A stretch of 64,000 nt of DNA from Pedococcus bigeumensis (lineage in GTDB: Bacteria > Actinomycetota > Actinomycetes > Actinomycetales > Dermatophilaceae): positions 435,097 through 499,096 of the forward strand of contig NZ_RCZM01000001.1 of the NCBI RefSeq assembly GCF_006438965.1, written 5' to 3'. The translations under genes and the position numbers were made by a program. The notes beneath the pieces are model-generated. The model was not told the origin of the DNA. It saw only the letters and a program-made list of their open reading frames with translations, and ran no database searches. Shown here piece after piece: positions 32,651 through 44,460 of the stretch. The stretch's first letter is position 1, and each line of letters starts with the position of its first letter.

Positions 32651-35316
32651 CCGGCAGTGTCCTCCACGGGGGCGAGGTAGACCGCGGTGAGGGCCGCCAC
32701 CCGAACCTCGACGGAGTAGGGCTGGCCGTCGGCGCCCTGGTCCTGGGCCGTGACGACGACCTCCGCCTGGCTCGGGGTGCCGAACTCGTCGTATCCGCTC
32801 GTGTCGAGGATGACCTTCCAGTCACCGGCTCGCGGAACACCGATCCGCATCGGGTCACGGGCGAGCCCACCGAAGTTGACCACCACCGCAACCACGGCTC
32901 CCTGGCGGTCCGGCGTGCCGAATCGCAGGTAGGAGTAGGTGTTCCACGAGTTGTCATCCGCGTTGAGCCACTCGAAGCCGGCAGGGTCGGAGTCCAGCGC
33001 CCAGAGCGCCTCGTTGCCGCGGTAGACCCGGTTGAGCTCCTTGACCAGGTTGTGCACGCGGTAGTGCGCGGCGTGGTCGAGCAGCCACCAGTCGAGCCCT
33101 CGGCCGTCGGCCCACTCGGCCTCCTGGGCGAACTCGGTGCCCATGAAGAGCAGCTGCTTGCCGGGGTGGCTCCAGATGTAGGCGAGGAAGGCACGCACCG
33201 TCGCCAGCTGGTCGTAACGGCTGCCGGGGACCTTGCGCAGCAGCGACCCCTTGCCGTGCACGACCTCGTCGTGGCTGATCGGGAGAAGGTAGTTCTCGCT
33301 GAACGCGTACATGAGCGAGAAGGTCAGCAGGTGGTGGTGGTACTGCCGGTGGATCGGGTCCTCCTTGAGGTACTTCAAGGAGTCGTTCATCCAGCCCATG
33401 TTCCACTTCAGCCCGAAGCCGAGCCCACCCGTGCTGGTCGGCTTGGTGACGCCCGGCCAGGACGTGGACTCCTCGGCGATCGTGACGATCCCGGGCACCC
33501 GCTTGTATGCCGTGGCGTTGGCCTCCTGGAGCAGGCCCACCGCCTCGAGGTTCTCGCGGCCGCCGTGGATGTTGGGGATCCACTCGCCGTCCTTGCGGGC
33601 GTAGTCGAGGTAGAGCATCGAGGCGACGCCGTCGACCCGGAGGCCGTCTATGTGGAACTCCTCCATCCAGTAGACCGCGTTGGCCACGAGGAAGTTGCGC
33701 ACCTGCATCCGGCCGAAGTCGAAGATGTAGGAACCCCACTCGGGGTGCCAGCCCTTGCGCGGGTCGGCGTGCTCGTAGAGCGGCAGCCCGTCGAACCGCG
33801 CCAGCGCCCAGGGGTCGGTGGCGAAGTGGCCGGGCACCCAGTCGAGGATCACGCCGATCCCGGCCTGGTGCAGCCGGTCCACGAGGTAGCGGAACTCGTC
33901 AGGACGACCGAACCGTGCGCTCGGGGCGTAGTAGCTCGTCACGTGGTAGCCCCATGACGGCGGGTACGGGTGCTCCATGACCGGCATCAGCTCGACGTGC
34001 GTGAAGCCCAGGTCGGCCACGTAGTTGACCAGGTGCTCCGCGAGGTCCACGTAGCTGTGGTCGCGGCGCCAGGACCCGAGGTGCAGCTCGTAGACGCTCA
34101 TGGGGGCCGTGTGCGGGTCGCTCTGGGCCCGCGTGGTCATCCACTCGTCGTCGTCCCAGCGGTAGCGCGACTGCACGACCGACGAGGCGCGACCGGGGGG
34201 CAGCTCGGTGGCACGGGCCATCGGGTCGGCCTTCTCGCGGACCTTCCCGTCGGCCCCCCGCACGAGGAACTTGTAGAGGGTGCCGTCGCCGACGCCCGGG
34301 ATGAACAGCTCCCAGACCCCGGACTCGCCGAGCAGTCGCATGGAGTGGCTGCGGGTGTCCCAGCCGTTGAAGTCGCCAGCCACGTGTACGGCCTGGGCGC
34401 GTGGTGCCCACACAGCGAAGGACGTGCCGACCACGGTGCCCATCGGGCCCGGGTACTCGCGGACGTGGGCGCCGAGGACGGTCCACAGCTCCTCGTGCCG
34501 GCCCTCACCGATGAGGTGCAGGTCGATCGGCCCGAGCGTGGGGGCGAACCGGTAAGGGTCGTCCATCTCGTGCTCGATGCCGTCGGCGTAGGCGACGATG
34601 AGGCGGTAGTCCTGGGTCTCGGTGGCACCGACGCGCAGGCCACCCCAGACGCCGTCGCTCTCGTGGGTCAGCTCGATCCGCTCGCCGTCCTGGAACCGCA
34701 CCGCCACCACGGACGCGAACGGCCGGTAGGCGCGCACGATCAGGCCGTCCGCCTCGAGGTGGTGGCCGAGCAGGTCGTGCGGCTGCTGGTGCCGGCCGTC
34801 GGCCAGGGCGCGGATCGCCTCGGCGGGCGTCGTGGGTGCGGGCACCGGCTCCGGGTCGCGGTCGACGGGGGGCTCGGTGACCGGCCGGGCAGCAGCGCGA
34901 GCCGCGACGCGGGTCGCGGGCGCAGCCGGTTGCTCCGCATCAGTAGCGGCCTCCGGGTCGGGGAGGCCGAACCAGGTGCGCGTGGCGGGGGCTTCGGCGG
35001 CCGGTGCATCGGTAGCCGACGTCGACTCAGCGGCGTCCTCAGTGGCGTCCTCGGCGGAGGTCGGCTCGACTGCGGCATCCGAGGCCGTCAGGTCGGCCAC
35101 GTCAACAGCGGGCGTCTGCTCGGCGCCGTCATCCGCGGGCGTCGGCTCCGCGTCCTCGGTGGCCGTCGGCGCGGCACCATCATCGGGCTGCGCCGGCTCC
35201 GCCACGTCCTCGACCGGTGTCGCCTCCGGGGCGACCTCGGGTGCCGAGGCCTCGTCGGGCGTCGTAGCAGCAGACGGCTCCGACTTCTGCTTCTTCTTGC
35301 CGAACCGTGGGCTCAT
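32647..35316 (-). CDS. glgB: 1,4-alpha-glucan branching enzyme GlgB with long acidic N-terminal extension
   Basis: An 889-residue GH13 branching enzyme. A low-complexity Ala/Glu/Asp/Thr-rich region of about 160 residues (after the basic start MSPRFGKKKQKSE) precedes two N-terminal carbohydrate-binding-type domains, then the GH13 barrel with 'GLRVDGVASMLYLDY' (Asp nucleophile), 'IAEEST' (acid/base Glu) and 'ISHDEVVHGK', and a C-terminal beta domain. Usual length is about 730 residues. It creates alpha-1,6 branches in the glucan built by GlgE. The ATG at 35316 overlaps the mak stop (ATGA); GGAAAG lies upstream. Confidence 0.94.
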   Translation of the reverse strand: MSPRFGKKKQKSEPSAATTPDEASAPEVAPEATPVEDVAEPAQPDDGAAPTATEDAEPTPADDGAEQTPAVDVADLTASDAAVEPTSAEDATEDAAESTSATDAPAAEAPATRTWFGLPDPEAATDAEQPAAPATRVAARAAARPVTEPPVDRDPEPVPAPTTPAEAIRALADGRHQQPHDLLGHHLEADGLIVRAYRPFASVVAVRFQDGERIELTHESDGVWGGLRVGATETQDYRLIVAYADGIEHEMDDPYRFAPTLGPIDLHLIGEGRHEELWTVLGAHVREYPGPMGTVVGTSFAVWAPRAQAVHVAGDFNGWDTRSHSMRLLGESGVWELFIPGVGDGTLYKFLVRGADGKVREKADPMARATELPPGRASSVVQSRYRWDDDEWMTTRAQSDPHTAPMSVYELHLGSWRRDHSYVDLAEHLVNYVADLGFTHVELMPVMEHPYPPSWGYHVTSYYAPSARFGRPDEFRYLVDRLHQAGIGVILDWVPGHFATDPWALARFDGLPLYEHADPRKGWHPEWGSYIFDFGRMQVRNFLVANAVYWMEEFHIDGLRVDGVASMLYLDYARKDGEWIPNIHGGRENLEAVGLLQEANATAYKRVPGIVTIAEESTSWPGVTKPTSTGGLGFGLKWNMGWMNDSLKYLKEDPIHRQYHHHLLTFSLMYAFSENYLLPISHDEVVHGKGSLLRKVPGSRYDQLATVRAFLAYIWSHPGKQLLFMGTEFAQEAEWADGRGLDWWLLDHAAHYRVHNLVKELNRVYRGNEALWALDSDPAGFEWLNADDNSWNTYSYLRFGTPDRQGAVVAVVVNFGGLARDPMRIGVPRAGDWKVILDTSGYDEFGTPSQAEVVVTAQDQGADGQPYSVEVRVAALTAVYLAPVEDTAG

Positions 35317-36744
35317 GTCAGGTCTTTCCTCGCGTCGTCGAGCAGTCGGACCACGGCAGCCGTGGGAATGGTCAGCCAGGTCGGCCGGTTGCGGGCCTCG
35401 TACACGACCTCGTAGAGGGCCTTGTCCAGCTGGAAGGCAATGAGTAGCGCGGCGTCCTCGCGCGGGTCGCGACCGCACTGCGCGGCGTACCCGTCGAGGA
35501 AGGCCTCCTGGGCGCCCTGCGCCCAGTCACGGGCGCTGCCGCCGGGATGGGACTGCTCCCACGAACCCGCGGCGTAGTCGAACGAGCGCAGCATGCCGGC
35601 GATGTCGCGCACGGCGAGGTCGGGCAGGCTGCGTTCGGCGAGCGGACGCAGCGGCTCGCCCTCGAAGTCGAGCAGCACCCAGCCCCGCTCGGCCACCTTG
35701 AGCACTTGGCCCAGGTGGTAGTCGCCATGGATACGTTGCAGCGCAGGCCAGCTCGCGTTCACGGCGCGGTCGACCACATCGGCGATCCGGTGCTCGTAGG
35801 CCGCGAGTGCCGGGACCTCGGAGGCAGCCGCGATGTACCGCGCGCGCATCCCTGCCGCGACACCGGCGATCGCCTCGGGGGACACGGGCTCGGTGGGGAG
35901 CACCTCCGCCAGGCGGGCGTGCACCTCCGCGGTGGCCGCGCCGAGCTGGCGGGCCGACTCGTCGAAGTCCTCGTGGGCGGCGACCGCGCGCAGCGCGACC
36001 CGCCAGGCATCTTCGGTGCCGGGGAAGAACTCCTGTGCGAACGCCAGGTGCCCGTATGCCGGCTCGTCAGCGTCCGCGACGCTCGGCCAGGTGGCGCTGA
36101 CCGTGCCGACCATGGTGGGCACGCGCGTCGAGCCCGCCTCGGACAGCGCCCCCTGCACCGTGACATCGGGGTTCTCGCCGGCCTGCAGGGTGCGGAAAAC
36201 CTTGCAGATCAACGGCTTCGGCACACCATCGCCGTCGGTGCAGTCGAAGATGATCGAGGTGTTGGACTGCTCGCCGGACAGCACCTTGGCGGACTTGAGC
36301 AGGGTCTCGGACGTCCACGACGGGTGTCGTTTGGACACGACGGCCGGCTCAGGGGTGTCGGAGGCGCTGCCCGCCTGGGGGGCGGCCTGCTCGAGGACCA
36401 GGGCGAGCAGCTGGGCGGCATAGACCGGGTCGTGGGTGCCGTCGTAGACCCAGCGCTTGCCCAGCACGCTGTGCTCCATGGTGCCCACGAGCGCGTGCTG
36501 GCCGCCATCGAGCGGCGCGCCGCGGTAGGTGAGCGGGACCTGGTAGAGCACCGGCTCGGGGCCGCCCTCGTCGACGACGAGCAGCGTCTCGATGCCCACC
36601 GCTCCGGCCGGGTCGTCGAGCCGCCACGACCAGACCTTGCGCAGCACCGGGAGCCGGCCCTTCGCGGCATACCACCGCTGGCGCGCCATCCACGGACCGA
36701 TGAGCTCGAGCTTGGTCGGGGAGATCGTGGCGGTGTCGTGGATC

Positions 36745-36752
<8 letters not shown>
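35313..36752 (-). CDS. mak: Maltokinase (Mak/Pep2)
   Basis: A 479-residue kinase that phosphorylates maltose to maltose-1-phosphate with ATP, the donor for GlgE. The eukaryotic-kinase-like C-lobe shows 'IHGDYHLGQVLKV' (catalytic loop) and 'VLLDFEGEPLRPLAER' (metal Asp). The N-terminal cap begins 'WMARQRWYAAKGR', typical of the family. Overlaps treS by 8 bases and glgB by 4. ATG 36752 is chosen because an upstream GTG/ATG would lie deep in treS. Confidence 0.94.
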
Positions 36753-38453
<1,701 letters not shown>

Positions 38454-38454
<1 letters not shown>

Positions 38455-40604
38455 CAGAACCTCCGGATTGCGACGATGTGGACGGGCTCGGTCTCGGGTC
38501 CGAGTCTGACGTAGACGTGCTCTCCCCAGTGCCACGACCCCCCGGTGATCAGGTCCTGGGCGGCGATCCCGTCGTGGTAGTCGAGGCCGAGCGCAGGCAT
38601 GTCGAGGTGCACGGTCGACTCGCGCGTGCTGTGCGGGTCGAGGTTGGCGATGACGATGATGGTGTCGTCCGTGCCGTCGGCCAGGATCCGCCGCTTGGAG
38701 AACGCCATGATGTTCTCGTCGTCCACGTGGTGGAAGGTGATGTTGCGAAGCCAGTGCAGCGTGGGGTGGTCGCGGCGGATCTCGTTGAGCTTGGTGAGGT
38801 AGCCGGCCAGTGACTGGCCCTCCTTGACCCCGCCGGGCTCGTAGTCCTCCCAGCGGCGGTTCTTGTACTGGTACTTCTCGTTGTCGATCTGCTCCTCGGC
38901 GCCCGGCCGGGCCACGTGCTCGATCAGCTCGTAGCCGGCGTAGATCCCGTAGGTCGGCACCAGTGTCGCCGCCAGCGCGGCTCGCAGCTTCCACGCCGCG
39001 GGACCGCCGAACTGCATGTAGGGCGTGAGGATGTCGTGCGTGGTGGGCCAGAACGACGGGCGCATGTAGGCCGCAGCGTCGCCGGCGAGCTCCTCGACGT
39101 ACTCCTCGAGCTCCCACTTCTGGTTGCGCCAGGTGTAGTAGGTGTAGGACTGCTGGAAGCCGACCTTGCCGAGCGAGTGCATCATCGCCGGTTTGGTGAA
39201 CGCCTCGGCCAGCCAGATCACGTCGGGGTGGTCACGGCCCACGTCGGCGATGATCCACTGCCAGAACTCGACCGGCTTGGTGTGCGGGTTGTCGACGCGG
39301 AAGATCTTGACCCCGTGGTCGATCCACACCTGGATCACCCGGCGCATCTCGGCGAACGACCCGACCGGGTCGTTGTCGAAGTTGAGCGGGTAGATGTCCT
39401 GGTACTTCTTCGGCGGGTTCTCGGCGTACGCGATCGTGCCGTCGGCACGGTGCTTGAACCACTCCGGGTGCGTCTTGACGTAGGGATGGTCGGGGGAGGC
39501 CTGGAGCGCGATGTCCATGGCGATCTCCAGGTCGAGCTCGGCAGCCCGCGCGACGAAGTAGTCGAAGTCGTCGAAGTCGCCGAGGTCGGGGTGGATCGCG
39601 TCGTGGCCGCCGTCGGGGGAGCCGATCGCATAGGGGCTGCCCGGGTCGTCGGGGCCGGCGCCGAGGGTGTTGTTGGGTCCCTTGCGCGCTGTCGTGCCGA
39701 TCGGGTGGATCGGCGTCAGGTAGACGACGTCGAAGCCCATCCGAGCGATCGCGGGCAGCCGCTCGGCGGCGGTACGCAACGTGCCGCTCGTCCACTTCCC
39801 GGTCTCGGGGTCCTGCACCGCGCCTTCGGAGCGGGGGAAGATCTCGTACCACGCGCCATACAGCGCACGCTCACGCTCCACGAGCAACGGGTATGCCGTG
39901 GACGGGCTCACGTACTCACGCAGCGGGCGGGCGGCCAGCTCGGCCCGCACGGACGGGTCGGTGCCGGCGTGCAGCCGTGCCAAGGGCGGGCGGCGGGTGT
40001 CACGCAGCGCGGTGACGGCGTCCTCGAGGACGGCCCGCTGCTCCGCGGTGCGGCTGACCTCGGACAGGGCGCGCTCGAGCACGAGGGCGCCCTCCTCGAG
40101 CATCAGCTCGGCGTCGACCTCGGCCGTCACCTTGATGGTCGCGTCGTGGTCCCAGGTGCCGTACGGGTCGGACCAGCCCTCGACGCGGTAGGTCCACCAC
40201 CCCTCGCTGTCCGGCTCGACCACGGCGCTCCAGGTGTTCAGGCCCGGGTTGACCGACGTCATCGCGGTGAGCCGCTCCGAGCCGTCCGGCGCCACGAGGA
40301 CGACGGAGGCGTTGACGGCGTCGTGTCCCTCGCGGAAGACGGTGGCTCCGACGGTGAACTGCTCACCCACGACGGCCTTGGCCGGCCGGGCTCCTCCGTC
40401 GACGACCGGGCTGACGTCCTGGACCGGGATCCGGCCGATCGGGGCCTGGGGGGGAGTCGTCGTCGGAGCCGCGGGGGCGGTCTGCGGAGCAGGCTGTGGT
40501 GGTGCCTTCGTCGGAGTGGTCGCGCCCGATGACCTTCGGCTGGTGCGTCGAGCGGCGGATGAGTCAGGAGTGTCAGGTGTGGTGGCCTGTGGCGTCGCTG
40601 TCAC
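38454..40604 (-). CDS. glgE: Maltose-1-phosphate maltosyltransferase GlgE
   Basis: A 716-residue GH13_3 enzyme that adds maltosyl units from maltose-1-phosphate to alpha-1,4-glucan. It has an N-terminal Pro/Thr-rich tail (about 55 residues), a domain N with 'NTWSAVVEPDSEGWWTYRVE', and the catalytic barrel with 'KIFRVDNPHTKP' (nucleophile Asp) and 'IWLAEAFTKP' (acid/base Glu). The GTG at 40604 is chosen; the frame is open 99 bases further but that part is intergenic and holds operator-like repeats. It is the first gene of glgE-treS-mak-glgB-vanZ-pgm. Confidence 0.94.
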
Positions 40605-40643
40605 GGGCCCGACGCTACTCGGTCTGGGGCGACGCGCACCTCC

Positions 40644-40659
40644 CCATCTGCACAGATGG
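40644..40659. promoter_or_regulatory. 16-bp inverted repeat between glgE and glgP
   Basis: CCATCTG-CA-CAGATGG, arms of 7 bases around a 2-base centre. It lies about 40 bases before the glgE start and resembles the CTGTGCACAG-type palindromes at 56130, 56194 and 63552. Likely an operator for the glucan operon. Confidence 0.45.
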
Positions 40660-40674
40660 ACGGCGTGATGCAAT

Positions 40675-40695
40675 TTCTTGAAAGTTCTGCAAGAA
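40675..40695. promoter_or_regulatory. LacI/MalR-like operator between glgE and glgP
   Basis: TTCTTG (40675-40680) and CAAGAA (40690-40695) are inverted with a 9-base spacer. The CTTGAAAG...CTGCAAG form recalls operators of LacI-family maltose regulators in actinobacteria. It sits 33 bases before the glgP start and 71 before glgE, so it could control both directions. The match is by memory of the family, not a search. Confidence 0.4.
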
Positions 40696-40727
40696 CGCGT
40701 CATTCAGATTGAGGTTCAGGCCTTAGG

Positions 40728-43316
40728 ATGCCCCACGTGAAGGCGATCCGACGCTTCAGCGTCCGTACTGTTCTGCCCGCGCCGATTGCCGCTCTCGGCG
40801 ACCTGGCCAGCAACCTGCGGTGGTCCTGGCACCCACCCACCCGCGACCTGTTCCAGCGGATCGATTCGCAGCGGTGGGACAAGGTGCGCAAGGACCCCGT
40901 CCGCCTGCTCTCGACGCTGTCGCCGAAAGAGCTTTCCGACCTTGCCGGCGACTCGGAGTTCGTCTCTGCGGTCTCGGCCGCCAAGGCGGACCTGGACCGG
41001 TACCAGTCGGAGCCGCGGTGGTTCCAGGCGTGGGCCGGCGAGGTCGAAGGCGGCGCCCCCAAGGCGATCGGCTACTTCAGCCCCGAGTTCGGCATCACGG
41101 AGGTGCTGCCGCAGTACTCCGGGGGCCTCGGCATCCTCGCCGGTGACCACCTGAAGACGGCGTCCGACCTCGGTGTCCCGATCGTCGGTGTCGGCCTCTT
41201 CTACAAGACCGGCTACTTCAAGCAGAGCCTCAACCGTGATGGCTGGCAGCAGGAGACCTACCCGGTGCTCGACCCGGACGGGCTGCCGCTCAGCCTGCTC
41301 CGCGAGGAGGACGACACCCCGTGCGTCATCACGCTGGCGCTGCCCGGCGGCCGTGAGCTGCACGCCCACGTCTGGAAGGCGCAGGTCGGCCGCGTGCCGC
41401 TGCTCCTCCTCGACTCGGACGTCCCCGACAACGACGACGCCGCCCGCAACATCACCAACCGCCTCTACGGCGGCGGCGGCGAGCAGCGGCTCCAGCAGGA
41501 GATGCTGCTCGGCATCGGTGGTGTCCGTGCGCTCCGTCTCTGGTCGCGACTGACCGGCGCCCCGACGCCGGACGTCTACCACACCAACGAAGGCCACGCC
41601 GGGTTCCTCGGCGTCGAGCGGATCCACGAGCTGACCCAGTCCGCGGGGCTCACCTTCGAAGAGGCCCTGGAGGCCGTCCGCGCCGCCACCGTCTTCACCA
41701 CGCACACCCCCGTGCCGGCCGGCATCGACCGGTTCGAGGCCGACCTCATCACCCGCCACTTCGGCGGCGACCTCGCCGTCGAGGGCGTGCCGATCGACCG
41801 GCTGCTGACCCTCGGCGCCGAGGACTACCCCGGCGGCCAGGCGGGCATGTTCAACATGGCCGTGATGGGCCTGCGCCTCGGACAGCGGGCGAACGGCGTG
41901 TCGCAGCTGCACGGTGTGGTCAGCCGCGAGATGTTCGACGGGCTGTGGCCGGGCTTCGACGACGACGAGGTCCCGATCACGAGTGTCACCAACGGTGTTC
42001 ACGCCGGCACCTGGGTCGACCGCAAGGTCTACGAGGTCGCCGCCAAGCACCTCGGCACCACCGACATCGAGCGCCACAACGCGTGGGACCGCATCGGCGA
42101 GGTGCCTCGCGACGCGATCTGGTCGACCAAGCGCGAGATGCGCGAGCAGCTCGTCAAGGAGGCCCGCCGTCGCACCAGGTCGTCGTGGAAGAAGCGTGGC
42201 GCCAGCCCGGCCGAGCTCGGCTGGGTCGACGACATCCTCGACCCCGACGTCCTGACCATCGGGTTCGCCCGCCGGGTGCCGACCTACAAGCGGCTCACCC
42301 TGATGCTCCGCGACCCCGACCGCCTCAAGAAGCTGCTCCTCGACGAGAAGCGGCCGATCCAGCTCGTCATCGCCGGCAAGTCCCACCCGGCCGACGAGAC
42401 CGGCAAGCAGCTCATCCAGCAGATGGTCCGCTTCGCCGACGACCCGGAGATCCGCCACCGCATCGTGTTCCTCCCGAACTACGACATCGCGATGGCGCAG
42501 TACCTCTACCCGGGCTGCGACGTGTGGCTCAACAACCCGCTGCGCCCGTTCGAGGCGTGCGGCACGTCCGGCATGAAGGCCGCTCTCAACGGCGGCCTCA
42601 ACCTGTCGATCCTCGACGGGTGGTGGGACGAGTGGTTCGACGGCGAGAACGGCTGGGCCATCCCGACCGCTGACGGTGTCGAGGACGCCGAGCGCCGTGA
42701 CGACATCGAGGCCGCTGCGCTCTACGACCTCATCGAGAACTCGGTCGCCCCGCGGTTCTACGACGTCGACGCCGAGGGACTGCCGCAGAACTGGATCTCG
42801 ATGATCACGCACACCCTGGCGACGCTCGGGCCCAAGGTCCTGGCCAGCCGGATGGTGCGCGACTACACGACCCAGCTCTACGGACCGGCTGCCCGGGCCG
42901 GGTGGTCGCTCAACGGTGCGACGTTCGAGGGCGCCCGCGACCTCGCCGCCTACAAGACCAAGGTCAAGGCGGCGTGGCCGAGCGTGCACGTCGACCACGT
43001 GGAGTCCTCGGGTGTCGGTGACAGCCCGCAGATCGGCGAGACGCTGCACGTCCGCGCCTACGTCTCCCTCGCCGACCTCACGCCTGACGAGGTCGACGTC
43101 CAGGTCGTCTACGGCACGGCACGCGACTCCGACGAGCTGCGCGACGTGTTGAGCGAGCCCCTGCAGTTCGTCGAGTCCTACGAGGGTGGTCGACACCAGT
43201 TCGCGGGCGACCTCGCGCTGGCTCGCACCGGGTCCTTCGGCTACACGGTCCGGGTGCTGCCCAAGCACGCCGGTCTGGCCAGCACGAGCGAGCTCGGGTT
43301 GGTGGCCAACGCCTGA
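40728..43316 (+). CDS. glgP: Alpha-glucan (glycogen) phosphorylase
   Basis: An 862-residue GT35 enzyme that releases glucose-1-phosphate from alpha-1,4-glucans using pyridoxal phosphate. The N-terminal DUF3417-type region includes 'GDLASNLRWSWHPPTRDLFQ', as in the actinobacterial and archaeal form. The lysine that binds PLP lies in 'EACGTSGMKAALNGGLNLS' and is followed by 'DGWWDEWF'. GAGG lies upstream of the ATG; a GTG three codons later is also possible. Divergent from glgE, giving opposed synthesis and breakdown genes sharing one control region. The protein contains no GTATGCCG word. Confidence 0.94.
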   Translation: MPHVKAIRRFSVRTVLPAPIAALGDLASNLRWSWHPPTRDLFQRIDSQRWDKVRKDPVRLLSTLSPKELSDLAGDSEFVSAVSAAKADLDRYQSEPRWFQAWAGEVEGGAPKAIGYFSPEFGITEVLPQYSGGLGILAGDHLKTASDLGVPIVGVGLFYKTGYFKQSLNRDGWQQETYPVLDPDGLPLSLLREEDDTPCVITLALPGGRELHAHVWKAQVGRVPLLLLDSDVPDNDDAARNITNRLYGGGGEQRLQQEMLLGIGGVRALRLWSRLTGAPTPDVYHTNEGHAGFLGVERIHELTQSAGLTFEEALEAVRAATVFTTHTPVPAGIDRFEADLITRHFGGDLAVEGVPIDRLLTLGAEDYPGGQAGMFNMAVMGLRLGQRANGVSQLHGVVSREMFDGLWPGFDDDEVPITSVTNGVHAGTWVDRKVYEVAAKHLGTTDIERHNAWDRIGEVPRDAIWSTKREMREQLVKEARRRTRSSWKKRGASPAELGWVDDILDPDVLTIGFARRVPTYKRLTLMLRDPDRLKKLLLDEKRPIQLVIAGKSHPADETGKQLIQQMVRFADDPEIRHRIVFLPNYDIAMAQYLYPGCDVWLNNPLRPFEACGTSGMKAALNGGLNLSILDGWWDEWFDGENGWAIPTADGVEDAERRDDIEAAALYDLIENSVAPRFYDVDAEGLPQNWISMITHTLATLGPKVLASRMVRDYTTQLYGPAARAGWSLNGATFEGARDLAAYKTKVKAAWPSVHVDHVESSGVGDSPQIGETLHVRAYVSLADLTPDEVDVQVVYGTARDSDELRDVLSEPLQFVESYEGGRHQFAGDLALARTGSFGYTVRVLPKHAGLASTSELGLVANA

Positions 43317-43351
43317 GGCGTCCCCCGAGGTCACCACAAGCCAACAGCAGC

Positions 43352-43391
43352 AAGGTATGCCGCGTGCGGAGGTCCGCACGCGGCATACCTT
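43352..43391. terminator. 40-bp hairpin terminator built from two GTATGCCG words
   Basis: The 19-base arm beginning AAGGTATGCCGCGTGCGGA (43352) pairs perfectly with its complement ending at 43391, around a 2-base centre. Each arm carries one GTATGCCG word. The hairpin lies 36 bases after glgP and 30 bases from the end of the convergent oxidoreductase gene, and is followed by TTTG on the plus side. It is a bidirectional terminator of the kind formed by paired uptake sequences in other bacteria. Confidence 0.85.
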
Positions 43392-43420
43392 TGCCTTGGG
43401 TCGAGTGGTGCTCCTGGGGC

Positions 43421-44281
43421 TCAACGGCCCTTGAGCAGCTCGACGACGGGAGCCAGCCGATCGGCGTTGTCGACACCGGCGCAGACGTAGGAGACCCCGG
43501 TGACCGCGCGACGTCGCTGGAGGGTCTCGGCCATCTCGGCCGGGCTCCCGGGGAGGTAGCTCGCGGCCCCGGTGGCGAGCAGCTTGTCGACGGTCAGGCC
43601 CATCCGCTCCTCCAGCCAGGCCGGGATGTCGTCGCCGACGGCGCTGAGGTTGGTGTTGAGGACGACCTGCCTGCCGGCCTCGGCCGCAGCGTCGGTGACG
43701 ACCCGGCCCATCCGGGCGACCTCCGCCTCGTCCGCGAAGGGTGAGGCGCCGAGCGCGACCACATCGGCCGTGCGCCCGGCGAGGGCCAGCATCTTCGGCC
43801 CGGAGGCTGCCACCGTGACCCGCACTGCGGGGGTGCGGGCGCGGACGGCGGTGATGGTCTGCTCCAGGTGCGACATCCGCTCTGTGGGCGTGCCGAACGG
43901 GATCCCGAGCCGCTCCGCCTCGGCCTTCGAGTCGGGACGGCCCGCGCCCAGACCCATCTCGACGCGACCGCCCGAAAGCTGGTGCAGCGCAGCGGCATCC
44001 GCGGCGACGTGCCCGGGGCTGCGCAAGGGCGTGGCGATGACGTAGGGGCCCACGCTGAGGCGCTCGGTCACGGCCGCGGAGGCTGCATTCGCGACCACCG
44101 GGGCCACGGCGTCGAGGTTGTCGGGCACCAGCAGGCTGTCGAAGCCCAGCGCCTCCACGCGGCGCGAGAGCTCGAGCCAGTCCAGTCCCGGGCGCGGCAT
44201 CGCGACCAGCCCGAACCGGAACTGCGCGGTGGATCGGTTGGTGGGCGCTGTGGTGGTGGTGTGGTCGGTCTGGCTGGTCAT
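43421..44281 (-). CDS. LLM-class (luciferase-like) oxidoreductase, probably F420-dependent
   Basis: A 286-residue TIM-barrel oxidoreductase of the luciferase-like family. Typical stretches are 'FGLVAMPRPGLDWLELSRRV' (strand 1), 'LGFDSLLVPDNLDAVAP', 'LSVGPYVIATPLRSPGHVA', 'GGRVEMGLGAGRPDSKAEAE' and 'RVTVAASGPKMLALAG'. Members with this short size in actinobacteria use F420. The ATG at 44281 is chosen since the upstream frame is low-complexity. Convergent with glgP. Substrate unknown. Confidence 0.85.
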   Translation of the reverse strand: MTSQTDHTTTTAPTNRSTAQFRFGLVAMPRPGLDWLELSRRVEALGFDSLLVPDNLDAVAPVVANAASAAVTERLSVGPYVIATPLRSPGHVAADAAALHQLSGGRVEMGLGAGRPDSKAEAERLGIPFGTPTERMSHLEQTITAVRARTPAVRVTVAASGPKMLALAGRTADVVALGASPFADEAEVARMGRVVTDAAAEAGRQVVLNTNLSAVGDDIPAWLEERMGLTVDKLLATGAASYLPGSPAEMAETLQRRRAVTGVSYVCAGVDNADRLAPVVELLKGR

Positions 44282-44460
44282 CGTCGCTCCTCGGTGGATC
44301 TGCGGACCTCTCCACCGTCCCGCGGCGAACGGACCGAGGCATCCTCCGAGGGGCGACACCGGGCCTACTCCCGCGGGAGCAGCAGACGCCGGATCGGCTC
44401 CCACCGTCGACGGTCTTCGAAGGTGGGAGCCTCGGCGCGGCGCGATTCAGGCCGTCGGTG

